Shown here piece by piece: positions 34,691-43,520 of a DNA stretch of 64,000 nt. The stretch is from Dyella lipolytica (GTDB taxonomy: Bacteria > Pseudomonadota > Gammaproteobacteria > Xanthomonadales > Rhodanobacteraceae): positions 124,001 through 188,000 of the forward strand of contig NZ_BSNQ01000005.1 of the NCBI RefSeq assembly GCF_030160075.1. Direction: 5' to 3'. Every line of letters starts with the position of its first letter. Position 1 is the stretch's first letter. Both the position numbers and the translations under genes were made by a program. The notes beneath the pieces were generated by a model, which saw only the letters and a program-made list of their open reading frames with translations, ran no database searches and had not been told where the DNA came from.

Positions 34691-34913
34691 GACAGTACCT
34701 CGTTGGGATCGGCGTATGCACTGAGCGTTATGCGCTGAGTGCAGTTGCAGATTCGATCACCTGCGACGTAAATCATTCGTTGATGGTTTGTGCGCGTAAG
34801 TTGCAGAGGTTCATGTAAATGAAGATCTGCACTATCGTTGCGCACCAAGCGCGCAACGACGGTTGCGTGATATTTGCGTGGTATTTCTATTAGCAAACCC
34901 GTGCGATGGGTCG

Positions 34914-35714
34914 CTATGGCGTGCTCGTTGGAGTCTGTGCAGGCTGATCGATCGGCAAATCACCGATCATGCGTGTGGCGAGGCCATCGTAGTTGTAATC
35001 GAAATGATGGTCGCCCGGCATTTCATAGACTTTCACCCATTTGGGCAGCTGCGGGTTGTTGCATACGGTGTCGTCACTGTCATCCTTGCCGTAGTAGCAG
35101 ACCATCGGCGGCTTGTTCTGCAGCGCCTCGATCGGCGGCAGAGCGGGATAGTGCGGCACCGGGTTAATCGATTGCATGACTTGCTTGATGTGCGTCTTGA
35201 GCCAGTTCTCGCGCACCACGATGTAACCCTCCAGCTCCACCTCGAAGTTCACATCCTGGCTGGGGGAGAGCAGCACCATTTGCGTGATACGTGCGCGGTT
35301 GGCGGGGCTGAGCTTGTCGACGATGGTGGGCAGCACATCGGCGCCGAACGAGAAGCCGATCAGCCATACCTTCTGCTTGTGCCATTGCGCGGTGTACTTG
35401 CTGATCAGCGCATCCAGATCCTGTGCCGATTCGTCGGGCGAACGATTGCGCCAGTAATAGTCCAGGCAACTGACGCCAAGCACCGGAACGCCGCGCTTGA
35501 CGAGCCGAGAGCCGAGCTCTTTGTCCAGATCGCGCCAACCGCCGTCGCCGGAATAGAAAATCGCCAATACATCGTCGTGCCCAGCGGGTGCTTGCACGTC
35601 GGACACCAGCTTGACGGTGGCATCTTCCAAGCTGGGTCGCGGAAGCGGTTTCCAGATAATCAGGGCGGCGACGATCGCCACGCAAACCACGACAGCGATG
35701 GCTCGGAATTTCAT
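34914..35714 (-). CDS. virJ: VirJ/AcvB-like periplasmic lipid hydrolase
   Basis: The 266-residue protein has an N-terminal membrane anchor or signal (residues 5-22) and an alpha/beta-hydrolase domain typical of the bacterial VirJ family. Key motifs are LAIFYSGDGGWRDLDKE, a nucleophile serine in IGFSFGADVLP, and late PGDHHFDYNYDGLA with the catalytic His. In Agrobacterium the homologue AcvB hydrolyses lysyl-phosphatidylglycerol. The gene overlaps the stop of mprF by ATGA, so the two are translationally coupled, supporting this role here by inference. Confidence 0.85.
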   Translation of the reverse strand: MKFRAIAVVVCVAIVAALIIWKPLPRPSLEDATVKLVSDVQAPAGHDDVLAIFYSGDGGWRDLDKELGSRLVKRGVPVLGVSCLDYYWRNRSPDESAQDLDALISKYTAQWHKQKVWLIGFSFGADVLPTIVDKLSPANRARITQMVLLSPSQDVNFEVELEGYIVVRENWLKTHIKQVMQSINPVPHYPALPPIEALQNKPPMVCYYGKDDSDDTVCNNPQLPKWVKVYEMPGDHHFDYNYDGLATRMIGDLPIDQPAQTPTSTP

Positions 35715-38314
35715 CGACGCACGACTCCGCTAAGGCCGCCCGAGATCAGGCTGGCGACATTGGTAAGCACCACCGGCAAAGCGATGCCGCCTGGCACCGC
35801 CAGATAGCGCGGTTCCCATTCGGGATCGAACTTGTCCTTGTAGCGGTGCAGGCCCTGGAAATTATAGAAGCGTTCGCCACGGCCGAAGATCAGCGCGCCG
35901 AACCGGTTCCACAGCGGCGCCTGACGCCGGCTCTGCAAGCCGGACAGCGGTGCCATGCCGAGATTGAACCAGCGGTAGCCTTGCGCCTTCGCCCACACCA
36001 TCAATTCCACGAACAGATAGTCCATCAGGCCTGCGGGGCCGTCCGGCAACTGGCGCATCAGGTCCACCGAGGCTTCTTCCATGCTTTCGCTGAGAAACAT
36101 GTTGGCGAACGCGACTGGCTTGTCGTTGTGCCACACCACCGCCATCGGCGTGCGCGATAGATAACGTTCCTCGAAGGAGCCGAGCGAGAAACCTTTTTCA
36201 CGTACGCGTTTGTCGCGCAGCCAGGCATCGGACACCGGCTTCAGTTGCGGCAGCAGCGCAGGTACCTGTTCCGTCGGCACGATCTCCAGGCGCAGACCTT
36301 CACGGGTCAGTTTGTTGACGGTGCCACGCAGCGTCTTCTTCGATTTGCCGTCGAGATTGAAATGCTCCAGCTGTACGCGCGCTTCCTCGCCGACCTTCAG
36401 CAAGCTCATACCCACTTCGAGATACAGATCGAGGTCGGCAGGATTGACCTGGTAGAACACCGGCCAGCCGCCGCCGCGCTCGCAGCGTTCGCGGAACGTC
36501 CACACCAGTTCCTGTCGCGCGCGATCGTCGCGGCCGACTGGATCGCCCATCGCCACCCAGCTGCGCCCCTCGATGCCGTACATGATGAAGGCTTTGTTAT
36601 CGGCGTCGAACAGCAGGCTCTTGTCACCCATCAAGGCAAGGTGCGCCTGTGCGGAAGGAAACTGCTTGATCAACGGAAGCGCGCGAGCCAGCTCGGCTTC
36701 GTCGGGCAAGGTCGGGCGTAGACGTGCCGAGCGGATCAGCGTCGTCAGCGCGAACAGCAAGGCGACGCCGGTTGCGCCGACCAGGGCGCGTAGCGAGCGT
36801 GGAGCATTGCCGTGATAGAAGCTGAATTGCCACCACAGGTCGCGGCTGTATTCCACGTGCTGATAGCTGAAGAACACCAGCCACACCGTGCAACCCAGCA
36901 CCGTCGCCAGCGCCAGCAGCCAACCGAACGAAAAGGTCACTTCGAACATCGAGGCGCGTCGATAGAACAAGCGATGCGCCGGCGCCAAGGCCACGGCGAG
37001 CAGGACCAGCAGGCCCGCTTCCTCGTAATCGATACCTTTGAGTAGCTGAGCTACCGCACCGGCAATCAGCAAGACGAGTGTGAGCCAGTAGGCCGCGTCG
37101 AGTCGGCGCTGCAGACCGCGCGCAAGAATCAGCAGCGACATGCCGATCACGCTACTCAGGAAATGCGATACCTCCAGCACCGGCAGCGGCAGCAGATCGC
37201 TGAGCAATTCCATGCGCCCGGGTAGCGCGGCGGTTGCACCGGAAAACAGCAGCACGGCGCCGGAGACCAACGTGAGACCGGCAAAGAACGGCGGCAGCAA
37301 CCCGTTGAACCACGGCGAAAGCAAGGCTGCCTGGCGCAGTCCGCGCGCCTCGCGCACTACCACCGCGACAGTGGCCGCACAAAGCGGCAGAAGGTAATAA
37401 ACGCCGCGATAAGCCGCCAATGCGCCGAGGATCGGCGCCGACAGCGCGTGATTACCGGTGGCACCGAAGCCGGCCAGCATCACCGCCTCGAACACGCCCA
37501 GACCGCCCGGCACATGACTGATCAATCCCGCGATCTGCGCCAGCGCGAAGATGGCGAGGAAGGAGCCGAAGTGCAATGCCATCGCACTGGGCATCAACGC
37601 ATACAGCACGGCCGCGGCCAAACCCCAGTCCAGCGCGCCCACGAAAATCTGGCGCAAGCCGATAGCGATCGGCGGCAGCCGCACATCCCAGCGCCACAGT
37701 TTGATCGGGCGCCGCAACAGCACGCCGCCGAGCAACCACAGCAATGGAATCGCGCAGAGAATGACACCAAGCAGCACACGCGCAGGAGCCAACGGCAAGC
37801 CCGGCGGTATCGGCACCAGCAACAGCGTGACGCCGGTAATCGTAAACAAACCCAGCCAGAAGCTGATCGTGCAGAACAGCACGACTTTGGCCACTTCCAT
37901 CGTCGACAAACCGGCTTGTATATAGAAGCGGTACCGGATCGATCCCGATACCAGCATCGCCATGCCCAGCGTGTTGCTGAAGGCGTAACTGATGAAGGAG
38001 ATCAGCGCCACGCGCGGTCGCGGCAGCTTGCGTCCGATCGCGCTTAGCGCAAACAGATCGTACAAAGGCATCACCGCATAACCGAGCGCAGTTAGCACGA
38101 TGGCCTGGCCGATACGTCCGCGCCGCAGACTGTGCATGTATTCGCCGACCTGGTGATAGCTCACCTCGCCGGCGAGGCGATAGAGCGCCCACAAAGCCAG
38201 GCACAACATCAATACCGACAATGCCGGACCGCCGAATCGACGCAACCAGACCGGGCCTGGCCGGCTCAATGCGTCTTCCTGGCTAAGGACTTCGGCCCCG
38301 CCTTGTTGCTCCAC
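35711..38314 (-). CDS. mprF: Phosphatidylglycerol lysyltransferase MprF (flippase plus synthase)
   Basis: MprF adds lysine (or alanine) from aminoacyl-tRNA to phosphatidylglycerol and flips the product outward. This reduces killing by cationic peptides. The roughly 867-residue protein has about 14 membrane helices (residues 20-540). The C-terminal GNAT-fold synthase domain carries WVAMGDPVG, KGFSLGSFEERYL and a terminal GLHRYKDKFDPEWEPRYL. The GTG start at 38314 is a best guess: it follows AAGAGG and precedes the first helix. It is the first gene of an operon with virJ. Confidence 0.9.
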   Translation of the reverse strand: MEQQGGAEVLSQEDALSRPGPVWLRRFGGPALSVLMLCLALWALYRLAGEVSYHQVGEYMHSLRRGRIGQAIVLTALGYAVMPLYDLFALSAIGRKLPRPRVALISFISYAFSNTLGMAMLVSGSIRYRFYIQAGLSTMEVAKVVLFCTISFWLGLFTITGVTLLLVPIPPGLPLAPARVLLGVILCAIPLLWLLGGVLLRRPIKLWRWDVRLPPIAIGLRQIFVGALDWGLAAAVLYALMPSAMALHFGSFLAIFALAQIAGLISHVPGGLGVFEAVMLAGFGATGNHALSAPILGALAAYRGVYYLLPLCAATVAVVVREARGLRQAALLSPWFNGLLPPFFAGLTLVSGAVLLFSGATAALPGRMELLSDLLPLPVLEVSHFLSSVIGMSLLILARGLQRRLDAAYWLTLVLLIAGAVAQLLKGIDYEEAGLLVLLAVALAPAHRLFYRRASMFEVTFSFGWLLALATVLGCTVWLVFFSYQHVEYSRDLWWQFSFYHGNAPRSLRALVGATGVALLFALTTLIRSARLRPTLPDEAELARALPLIKQFPSAQAHLALMGDKSLLFDADNKAFIMYGIEGRSWVAMGDPVGRDDRARQELVWTFRERCERGGGWPVFYQVNPADLDLYLEVGMSLLKVGEEARVQLEHFNLDGKSKKTLRGTVNKLTREGLRLEIVPTEQVPALLPQLKPVSDAWLRDKRVREKGFSLGSFEERYLSRTPMAVVWHNDKPVAFANMFLSESMEEASVDLMRQLPDGPAGLMDYLFVELMVWAKAQGYRWFNLGMAPLSGLQSRRQAPLWNRFGALIFGRGERFYNFQGLHRYKDKFDPEWEPRYLAVPGGIALPVVLTNVASLISGGLSGVVRR

Positions 38315-38423
38315 GCTGCGACTGCCTCTTGATTCCCCGGGACCGCGATGGTGCCACACCGGGCATTGCAGGTAATAACCTGCGAGGCCGCCATGGCTTA
38401 TTCGCAAGCTATCGATCCATAAC

Positions 38424-38449
38424 AAAAAGGCGCCCTTGGCGGGGCGCCC
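38424..38449 (-). terminator. Rho-independent terminator of lipoprotein gene
   Basis: On the minus strand, GGCGCCC (38448-38442) pairs with GGGCGCC (38435-38429) across a six-base loop, followed by five T residues. It lies 25 bases after the stop of the 38474 gene and upstream of mprF. Confidence 0.85.
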
Positions 38450-38473
38450 CGTTGCACACGATGTCGGTGCGAC

Positions 38474-39082
38474 TTAGCTCTTCTTCACCTGGAAGGTCTT
38501 GCTGGCGACCTGCTTGCCGTCGAGCGAGATATCCACTTTGTACTTGCCTTCCGGCCAGAGATTCGGATTCACCACGCGGAACGTGGTGGTGGCCGGACCG
38601 TCGGCAATCACCGACTGGCTGGTGCTGGTGACCAGCTGTCCGTTGCCTTCCAGATAGCTCCACTTCGCATTGAGCGTGGCGCCCGGCGTGCTGCCGCTGG
38701 TATCGACACTCACATAGATGGTTTTCTGGTTCGGCGTGAAGGTGGCGATGTCCTTGCGTACCTTGTGGTCGGTGCCGACAGTATCACCCAGCGTGATGGT
38801 GCTGACCTGGAAACCCTCGGTGGCAGCCGGGGTCGCGGCGGCGGCTGCCGGGGCGGCGGTACTGGCTGGTGCCGGAGCCGCGGCGGTAGCGGTATGCGCC
38901 GGTGCGGCAGCGGTGCTGGCCGGCGCCGGCGCGGCAGCAGTGCTCGGTGTCGCAGGTGCAGCGGCGGTGCTGGAGGCGGCCGGTGGGTTCGCCGACTGTT
39001 CGTTCTTGCCGCAGGCGCTGAGCGCCAGCAGGCCGGCAAACGTGACGCTGTAAAGGACGGCGGAACGTGCAGAGAGTTTCAT
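38474..39082 (-). CDS. Lipoprotein with Ala/Pro/Thr repeat linker
   Basis: The 202-residue protein has a lipoprotein signal ending LSAC (lipobox cysteine at residue 24). A low-complexity Ala/Pro/Thr/Ser linker (about 30-90) contains several STAAAPAPA-type units, probably spanning the periplasm or peptidoglycan. A C-terminal beta-rich domain (about 92-202; KTIYVSVDTSG, LNAKWSYLEG, NPNLWPEGKYKVDISLDGK) resembles domains that bind carbohydrate or act as chaperones, without a firm family. It has its own terminator. Confidence 0.78.
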   Translation of the reverse strand: MKLSARSAVLYSVTFAGLLALSACGKNEQSANPPAASSTAAAPATPSTAAAPAPASTAAAPAHTATAAAPAPASTAAPAAAAATPAATEGFQVSTITLGDTVGTDHKVRKDIATFTPNQKTIYVSVDTSGSTPGATLNAKWSYLEGNGQLVTSTSQSVIADGPATTTFRVVNPNLWPEGKYKVDISLDGKQVASKTFQVKKS

Positions 39083-39204
39083 GTGCGGGCTTCCAGATTA
39101 AAGAGTAGAGACATGAGACGGACCGTCGGCAGGCGGTTCGGACCATTTATTAAGGTTAGCGCCGTCGGTCTGAAGTGCCGATGACCAGGGGCGCGGAGTT
39201 TACG

Positions 39205-40029
39205 CTATTGCCTTGCTCCGCGAGCATTGTCCGGAAGGTCCTTGTCCGTGCTGCGGAAGGGGTTGATATCCAGCCCCCCGCGACGCGTGTAGCGAGCGTA
39301 AATGCTAAGTGACCGCGGTGTGCAGCGCTTCATCACATCTATGAAGATCCGTTCCACGCATTGTTCATGGAACTCGTTGTGCGTGCGGAACGACACCAGG
39401 TAGCGCAACAAGCCTTCGCGATCGATCGGTGCACCGCGATAAGCGATCTGCACGCTGCCCCAATCCGGCTGGCCGGTGACCGGGCAATTCGAACGCAACA
39501 GGTCCGAAACCAGCGTTTCCTCGACTACGTCACGGTCGGCGTGCGTGCGCAGGTAGTCGGCCTTGGGCGGCCCGTAATCGTCGATTTTCACGGGCAGTGC
39601 GTCGATCAGTTCGCCGGCCAGATCGGCGAAAGTGTGCTGTGCCGCACGTGGCGCATGAATATGCACCATCACCGGCGCACCCGCCGCACGGGACAGGTCT
39701 TGCTGCAGCAATGCGCGCAAGGCGGCTGCGTTGGCCAGCGGCTCCTGCGCGAAGCCGTTGAGATACAGCTTGAACGACTTCGATTCGATGATGTTCGGCG
39801 AGCCGGCCGGCACGTGGAATTCCGCGAGCGCCGCCACTGGCTTGCCTTGCATATCCAGCCAGGACAGTTCGTAGGCGTTCCAGATATCTACGCCCTGGAA
39901 CGGCAGCGGCTCGCGCACGCCGATTTCGTCGCGCTTCGCTTGGCGCGGAATCGGAAACAGCAGGCTGGGGTCGTAACGGTCGGCGTAGAGAGTGTGCTTG
40001 CCGAGCGGGGAGTGATCGGGGGTGCTCAT
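39205..40029 (-). CDS. queF: NADPH-dependent 7-cyano-7-deazaguanine reductase QueF
   Basis: QueF reduces preQ0 to preQ1 in queuosine biosynthesis. The 274-residue protein is the long, two-domain (type II, YqcD-related) form, with the catalytic cysteine Cys182 in [13 protein letters not shown]. It also has the [12 protein letters not shown] substrate segment in the N-terminal half and the [12 protein letters not shown] motif. Length and motifs match E. coli-type QueF. The leader carries a strong hairpin at 40045-40070. No other que gene is adjacent. Confidence 0.96.
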   Translation of the reverse strand: MSTPDHSPLGKHTLYADRYDPSLLFPIPRQAKRDEIGVREPLPFQGVDIWNAYELSWLDMQGKPVAALAEFHVPAGSPNIIESKSFKLYLNGFAQEPLANAAALRALLQQDLSRAAGAPVMVHIHAPRAAQHTFADLAGELIDALPVKIDDYGPPKADYLRTHADRDVVEETLVSDLLRSNCPVTGQPDWGSVQIAYRGAPIDREGLLRYLVSFRTHNEFHEQCVERIFIDVMKRCTPRSLSIYARYTRRGGLDINPFRSTDKDLPDNARGARQ

Positions 40030-40044
40030 CCGACCATTTTAGTG

Positions 40045-40070
40045 GGTAAGCGCCTTCCCTGGCGCTTACC
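40045..40070. promoter_or_regulatory. Perfect 10-bp hairpin in the queF leader
   Basis: GGTAAGCGCC (40045-40054) and GGCGCTTACC (40061-40070) form a perfect stem with a six-base loop, 15 bases upstream of the queF ATG and 32 bases after the aldo/keto reductase stop. There is no T-tract on the minus strand. It does not match the preQ1 riboswitch patterns I know. It could be a transcript-end hairpin for the upstream gene or a translation-control element. Confidence 0.5.
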
Positions 40071-40101
40071 TTAGTGCAGCCCCGAAAACGGACCGTTGGG
40101 A

Positions 40102-41094
40102 TCATTTGTTGATATGCACCATGCCGGCCGTCGCATAACGGGCGCCTGCTACGGCCGAGACCGGAAAGATCCGTTCGATCGTCGCGAGTTCGTTATTGCT
40201 CAGGCGCACATCGAGCGCGCCCAGGTTCTCGTCCAGTCGCGAACGGCGCTTGGTGCCGGGAATCGGCACGATATCCTGGCCCTGCGCCATCACCCAGGCG
40301 AGCGCAAGCTGCGCTGGCGTGCAGCCTTTCTCCTCGGCCAGCGCTTGCACCTGCTGCACCAGCTGCAGATTGCGTGCGAAGTTTTCACCCTGGAAACGCG
40401 GGTTGGTCCGGCGGAAATCGTCGGCTTCGAAATCTTCCGGCTTGGTGATCGCGCCGGTCAGAAAACCGCGGCCCAGCGGTGAATACGCCACCAACGCAAT
40501 GCCCAGTTTGCGGCAGGTCTCGAGCGCGCCGTTTTCTTCCGGATCGCGCGTCCACAGCGACAGCTCGCTTTGCAACGCAGTGATCGTGTGCACCTGGCTG
40601 GCGCGCTCGATACTCTGCGCCGACGCTTCGGACAAGCCGAGATAGCGCACCTTGCCCGCCTTCACCAGCTCGGCCATCGCGCCCACCGTTTCCTCGATCG
40701 GCACATTCGGATCCACGCGGTGCTGGTAATACAGATCGATGTGATCCACACCCAGTCGCTTCAGGCTGTCCTCGCAACTGGCGCGCACGTATTCCGGGCG
40801 CCCGCTGATGGAGCGCTTCGCCGGATCGGCCGCATCGCGCACGATGCCGAACTTGGTCGCCAGGAAAACCTGGTCGCGACGACTTTTGATCGCTTTGCCG
40901 ACCAGCTGTTCGTTGGTGAAAGGGCCGTACACGTCGGCGGTGTCGAGCAGGGTGACGCCTCGATCCAACGCATGATGGATGGTGGCGATCGATTCGGCCT
41001 CGTCGCCCTGGCCGTAGAACTCGCTCATACCCATACAGCCGAGGCCGAGGGCGGAAACGATGGGGCCGTTCTTGCCGAGTGTGCGTGTCTGCAT
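40102..41094 (-). CDS. Aldo/keto reductase
   Basis: The 330-residue protein is an AKR13-like (YakC-type) aldo/keto reductase. It has [26 protein letters not shown], the catalytic Asp/Tyr in [20 protein letters not shown], Lys in ATKFG and His in DLYYQHRVD. It also has the NADPH phosphate-binding segment [15 protein letters not shown] near the end. ATG at 41094 gives the usual MQTRTLG start. It is divergent from a LysR regulator at 41195, which probably controls it. The substrate is unknown. Confidence 0.93.
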   Translation of the reverse strand: MQTRTLGKNGPIVSALGLGCMGMSEFYGQGDEAESIATIHHALDRGVTLLDTADVYGPFTNEQLVGKAIKSRRDQVFLATKFGIVRDAADPAKRSISGRPEYVRASCEDSLKRLGVDHIDLYYQHRVDPNVPIEETVGAMAELVKAGKVRYLGLSEASAQSIERASQVHTITALQSELSLWTRDPEENGALETCRKLGIALVAYSPLGRGFLTGAITKPEDFEADDFRRTNPRFQGENFARNLQLVQQVQALAEEKGCTPAQLALAWVMAQGQDIVPIPGTKRRSRLDENLGALDVRLSNNELATIERIFPVSAVAGARYATAGMVHINK

Positions 41095-41194
41095 GGTCCA
41101 TCTCGTGGTGTGGGGATGGGGCATCTTCCGCCGATGCAGAGAGTCGATAAATACTCAATAATTAGCATCACTATTCCATTAAGATAAACAATCC
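41095..41194. promoter_or_regulatory. Divergent promoter region, AKR/LysR
   Basis: The 100-bp gap between the aldo/keto reductase and lysR starts contains an AT-rich core (about 41147-41192), unlike the surrounding sequence. LysR-type regulators usually bind such divergent regions at T-N11-A sites. I see a weak dyad TTAGCATCACTATTCCATTAA-like stretch but no secure operator. Confidence 0.5.
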
Positions 41195-42094
41195 ATGGAC
41201 CGCCTCGATGCTATGCGCCTATTCACGCGGATTGTCGAACTGGGCAGCTTCACTGCGGCGGCGGACGATCTGAATCTGCCGCGCGCCACGGTCACGCATG
41301 CAATCAAGCGGCTGGAATCAACGCTGGGCGCGCAGCTTCTGCAGCGGACCACGCGGCGCGTGCGCACCAGTCGCGACGGCGAGGTGTATTACAACCATTG
41401 CCTGCGATTGCTGGCCGACATGGATGCGGTGGAGGCGGATTTTCGCGAGGCGACCGTGCAGCCGCGCGGCCGCTTGCGCGTCGACCTCCCGGCGCAGATG
41501 GCACGGCTATGGCTGATCCCGACGTTGCCCGCGTTTTTCGCGCGCTATCCCTTGCTTGAGCTGGATATAGGCACCGGCGATCGTTTCGTCGATCTGTTGC
41601 GCGAAGGTGTGGATTGCGTGCTGCGCGTCGGCGAGTTGCCCGATTCCGGATTGGTCAGCCGGCGCGTCGGCACGTTGGAACAAGTGACGGTGGCCAGTGC
41701 GACCTACGTGCGCAAACAAGGCATGCCGCAGACGCTGGCGGATCTGCAGGGCGGCCATCACGCCGTGAACTGGGCATCGCCCACCACACACCGCAGCGAA
41801 TCGTTGGAGTTCATGGTGGGCCGCAAGCGGCGCGAAGTGATCTTGCCGGGACACGTCACCGTCAGCGGTGTCGAAGCGTACATGGGCTGCTGCGAAGCCG
41901 GTTTGGGTATCGCGCAATTTCCGCGTTATCGCGTGGCGGATGGGCTGGCAAATGGGCGGCTGCGGGAGATTTTGCCGACGATGCCGCCGCCGTCGTTACC
42001 GGTGACGGTGCTCTATCCGCCGCATCGGCAGATGCCGGCGCGGTTGAGGGTGTTTGTGGATTGGCTGGTGGAGTTGATGGCGAAGCAGCTTTGA
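41195..42094 (+). CDS. LysR family transcriptional regulator
   Basis: The 299-residue protein has an N-terminal winged helix (MDRLDAMRLFTRIVELGSFT, then LNLPRATVTHAIKRLE) and a periplasmic-binding-like effector domain (GRLRVDLPAQMARLWLIPTLPAFFARYP, MGCCEAGLGIAQFPRYRVADGL). It is of the subgroup often found beside aldo/keto reductases or oxidoreductases, and is divergent from one here. It probably regulates itself and the reductase. The inducer is unknown. Confidence 0.93.
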   Translation: MDRLDAMRLFTRIVELGSFTAAADDLNLPRATVTHAIKRLESTLGAQLLQRTTRRVRTSRDGEVYYNHCLRLLADMDAVEADFREATVQPRGRLRVDLPAQMARLWLIPTLPAFFARYPLLELDIGTGDRFVDLLREGVDCVLRVGELPDSGLVSRRVGTLEQVTVASATYVRKQGMPQTLADLQGGHHAVNWASPTTHRSESLEFMVGRKRREVILPGHVTVSGVEAYMGCCEAGLGIAQFPRYRVADGLANGRLREILPTMPPPSLPVTVLYPPHRQMPARLRVFVDWLVELMAKQL

Positions 42095-42103
42095 GGTTTT
42101 GCT

Positions 42104-42145
42104 TCATCTTCCTTTCGGGAAGTGGGCCGAGGTGAGGCGTACTAA
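42104..42145. repeat. Decayed palindrome with GAGGTGAGG flank
   Basis: CTTCCTTTCGGGAAG at about 42108-42122 plus the following GGGCCGAGGTGAGG resembles a shortened copy of the palindrome-plus-flank element seen at 14771. It sits between the convergent lysR and glutathione transferase genes. Confidence 0.45.
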
Positions 42146-42200
42146 ACGCCCGCCATGCAAGCGAGCTCGATCGCGACAACATATCGACGAAGCCGATGTT

Positions 42201-42950
42201 TCAGCCTCGCGGAAGCCCATGCTGCGGCGTATCGCACCCCATCGTCTCACGCGTAAGCGGCGCACCGGCCGCAGCCAATGCATCGCGCTGCTGCGCAAGC
42301 GGAATCCGCAACATGCTGTCCTCCAGCCGCGCCAGCTTCTGAAACGAAGGCAAACCTTGCACACGTTGCACCAAAGCAGCCACCCGCGGCCATCGCTCGG
42401 CATCCACCGCATAGCGCACAAAAGACGCCGTGCGGAAATAGCAAGCGATGCTGATATCGGCAATCGACAAGTCGCCAAAAATAAAACCGTCGGCGGGCAA
42501 CTGTGTCTCCAGATAATCGAGCGCGGCAGGAATCTCCACCTCGCGCGCCCGCTGCACCACACGTTCATCCGTCGTCTCGCCAAACACATGGCGGCGAATC
42601 GCCAGTTGATAGAACAGCCGCCATACCAGCACATCGGCAAGATGCGTATCGGCATACTCTTCCAGCCAGCGCGCTTTCGCGCGGTCACCGATATCGGCCG
42701 GATAGAGCGACGGTGTCGGGTGTTTGTCTTCCAGGTACTGGCAGATCACCGACGAATCATTGAGCACAAGCGCCCCGTCGATCAGTACCGGTACGCGTCG
42801 CAGCGGGCTCAACCGGGTGAAGTCGTCATTGCCGATGAAAGGTGCGATGGGATCGATCACATAGTCGATGCCTTTCAGATCCAGGCACACCAGCACCTTG
42901 CGGACGTACGGCGAGACGTAGTTGCCAATAATGGTCAATGGATGCGACAT
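42201..42950 (-). CDS. Glutathione S-transferase family protein
   Basis: The 249-residue protein has an N-terminal thioredoxin-like domain (LTIIGNYVSPYVRKVLVCLDLKGI, RRVPVLIDGALVLNDSSVICQYLE) and a helical C-terminal domain (LSIADISIACYFRT). The conserved cis-proline in RVPVL and the SSVI glutathione-binding segment are present. The catalytic position before PYVRK is a serine (VSPYV). The C-terminus is slightly longer than usual. It is 16 bases downstream of the thioesterase gene and likely co-transcribed with it. Confidence 0.92.
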   Translation of the reverse strand: MSHPLTIIGNYVSPYVRKVLVCLDLKGIDYVIDPIAPFIGNDDFTRLSPLRRVPVLIDGALVLNDSSVICQYLEDKHPTPSLYPADIGDRAKARWLEEYADTHLADVLVWRLFYQLAIRRHVFGETTDERVVQRAREVEIPAALDYLETQLPADGFIFGDLSIADISIACYFRTASFVRYAVDAERWPRVAALVQRVQGLPSFQKLARLEDSMLRIPLAQQRDALAAAGAPLTRETMGCDTPQHGLPRG

Positions 42951-42966
42951 ATGCGTGCTCCGAGTG

Positions 42967-43353
42967 TCAGGCCTCAGGCAGCGGCGGTATCGGCGTCGGC
43001 GAGCCGTTGGAGTCGAGCGCGATCATCACAAAGCGGCCGGTCGTGCACACGCGGCGGTCGCCGGTGAGCGGATCCTCTGCGGTCATCTCCACTTCCACTT
43101 GCATCGAACTTCGTCCGGTGCCGACCAGACGAGCCACCAATTCGACCAATTGCCCCTCGCGCACCGGCACGCGGAAGTTGACCTCCTCCGAGCGCGCGGT
43201 GACTACGGTTCGCCGTGCGTGGCGCGAGGCGACGATAAAGGCGGCCTTGTCCATCCAGGCCAGCGCCTGGCCGCCGAACAGGGTGCGCAGGTGGTTGGTG
43301 TGGTCCGGAAAGACCATTTCCAGCAAGCGGGCTTCGGGCGGTGTGGCGGTCAT
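42967..43353 (-). CDS. Acyl-CoA thioesterase, YciA-like hotdog fold
   Basis: The 128-residue single hotdog domain has LFGGQALAWMDKAAFIVASRHAR, in which GGQ..D is the active-site pattern of YciA/BACH-type thioesterases. EEVNFRVPVREGQLVELVARLV and TGRFVMIALD follow. It would hydrolyse acyl-CoAs in the cytoplasm. ATG at 43353 gives the usual start; earlier in-frame starts add a basic tail with no ribosome site. It precedes the glutathione transferase gene by 16 bases. Confidence 0.9.
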   Translation of the reverse strand: MTATPPEARLLEMVFPDHTNHLRTLFGGQALAWMDKAAFIVASRHARRTVVTARSEEVNFRVPVREGQLVELVARLVGTGRSSMQVEVEMTAEDPLTGDRRVCTTGRFVMIALDSNGSPTPIPPLPEA

Positions 43354-43520
43354 AGGTTTTAGGGAGTTGGGAGGGACTGCACACAATAAAGCCCTCCCCG
43401 ATGGGATGCCACGTCAAGTACCTATGGCAGGGGTGGTCCGTCGTCGAGGACGATAGGATGTAGGGTGATGACAGTTTTGGGGCAACCGCTGCGGCGGCAT
43501 TTTTTTATCGGGGAGTAAGC

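Noticed and set aside
40030-40101. A preQ1 riboswitch before queF
   Set aside because: The stretch contains only a simple hairpin; the preQ1-I and preQ1-II consensus strings are absent.
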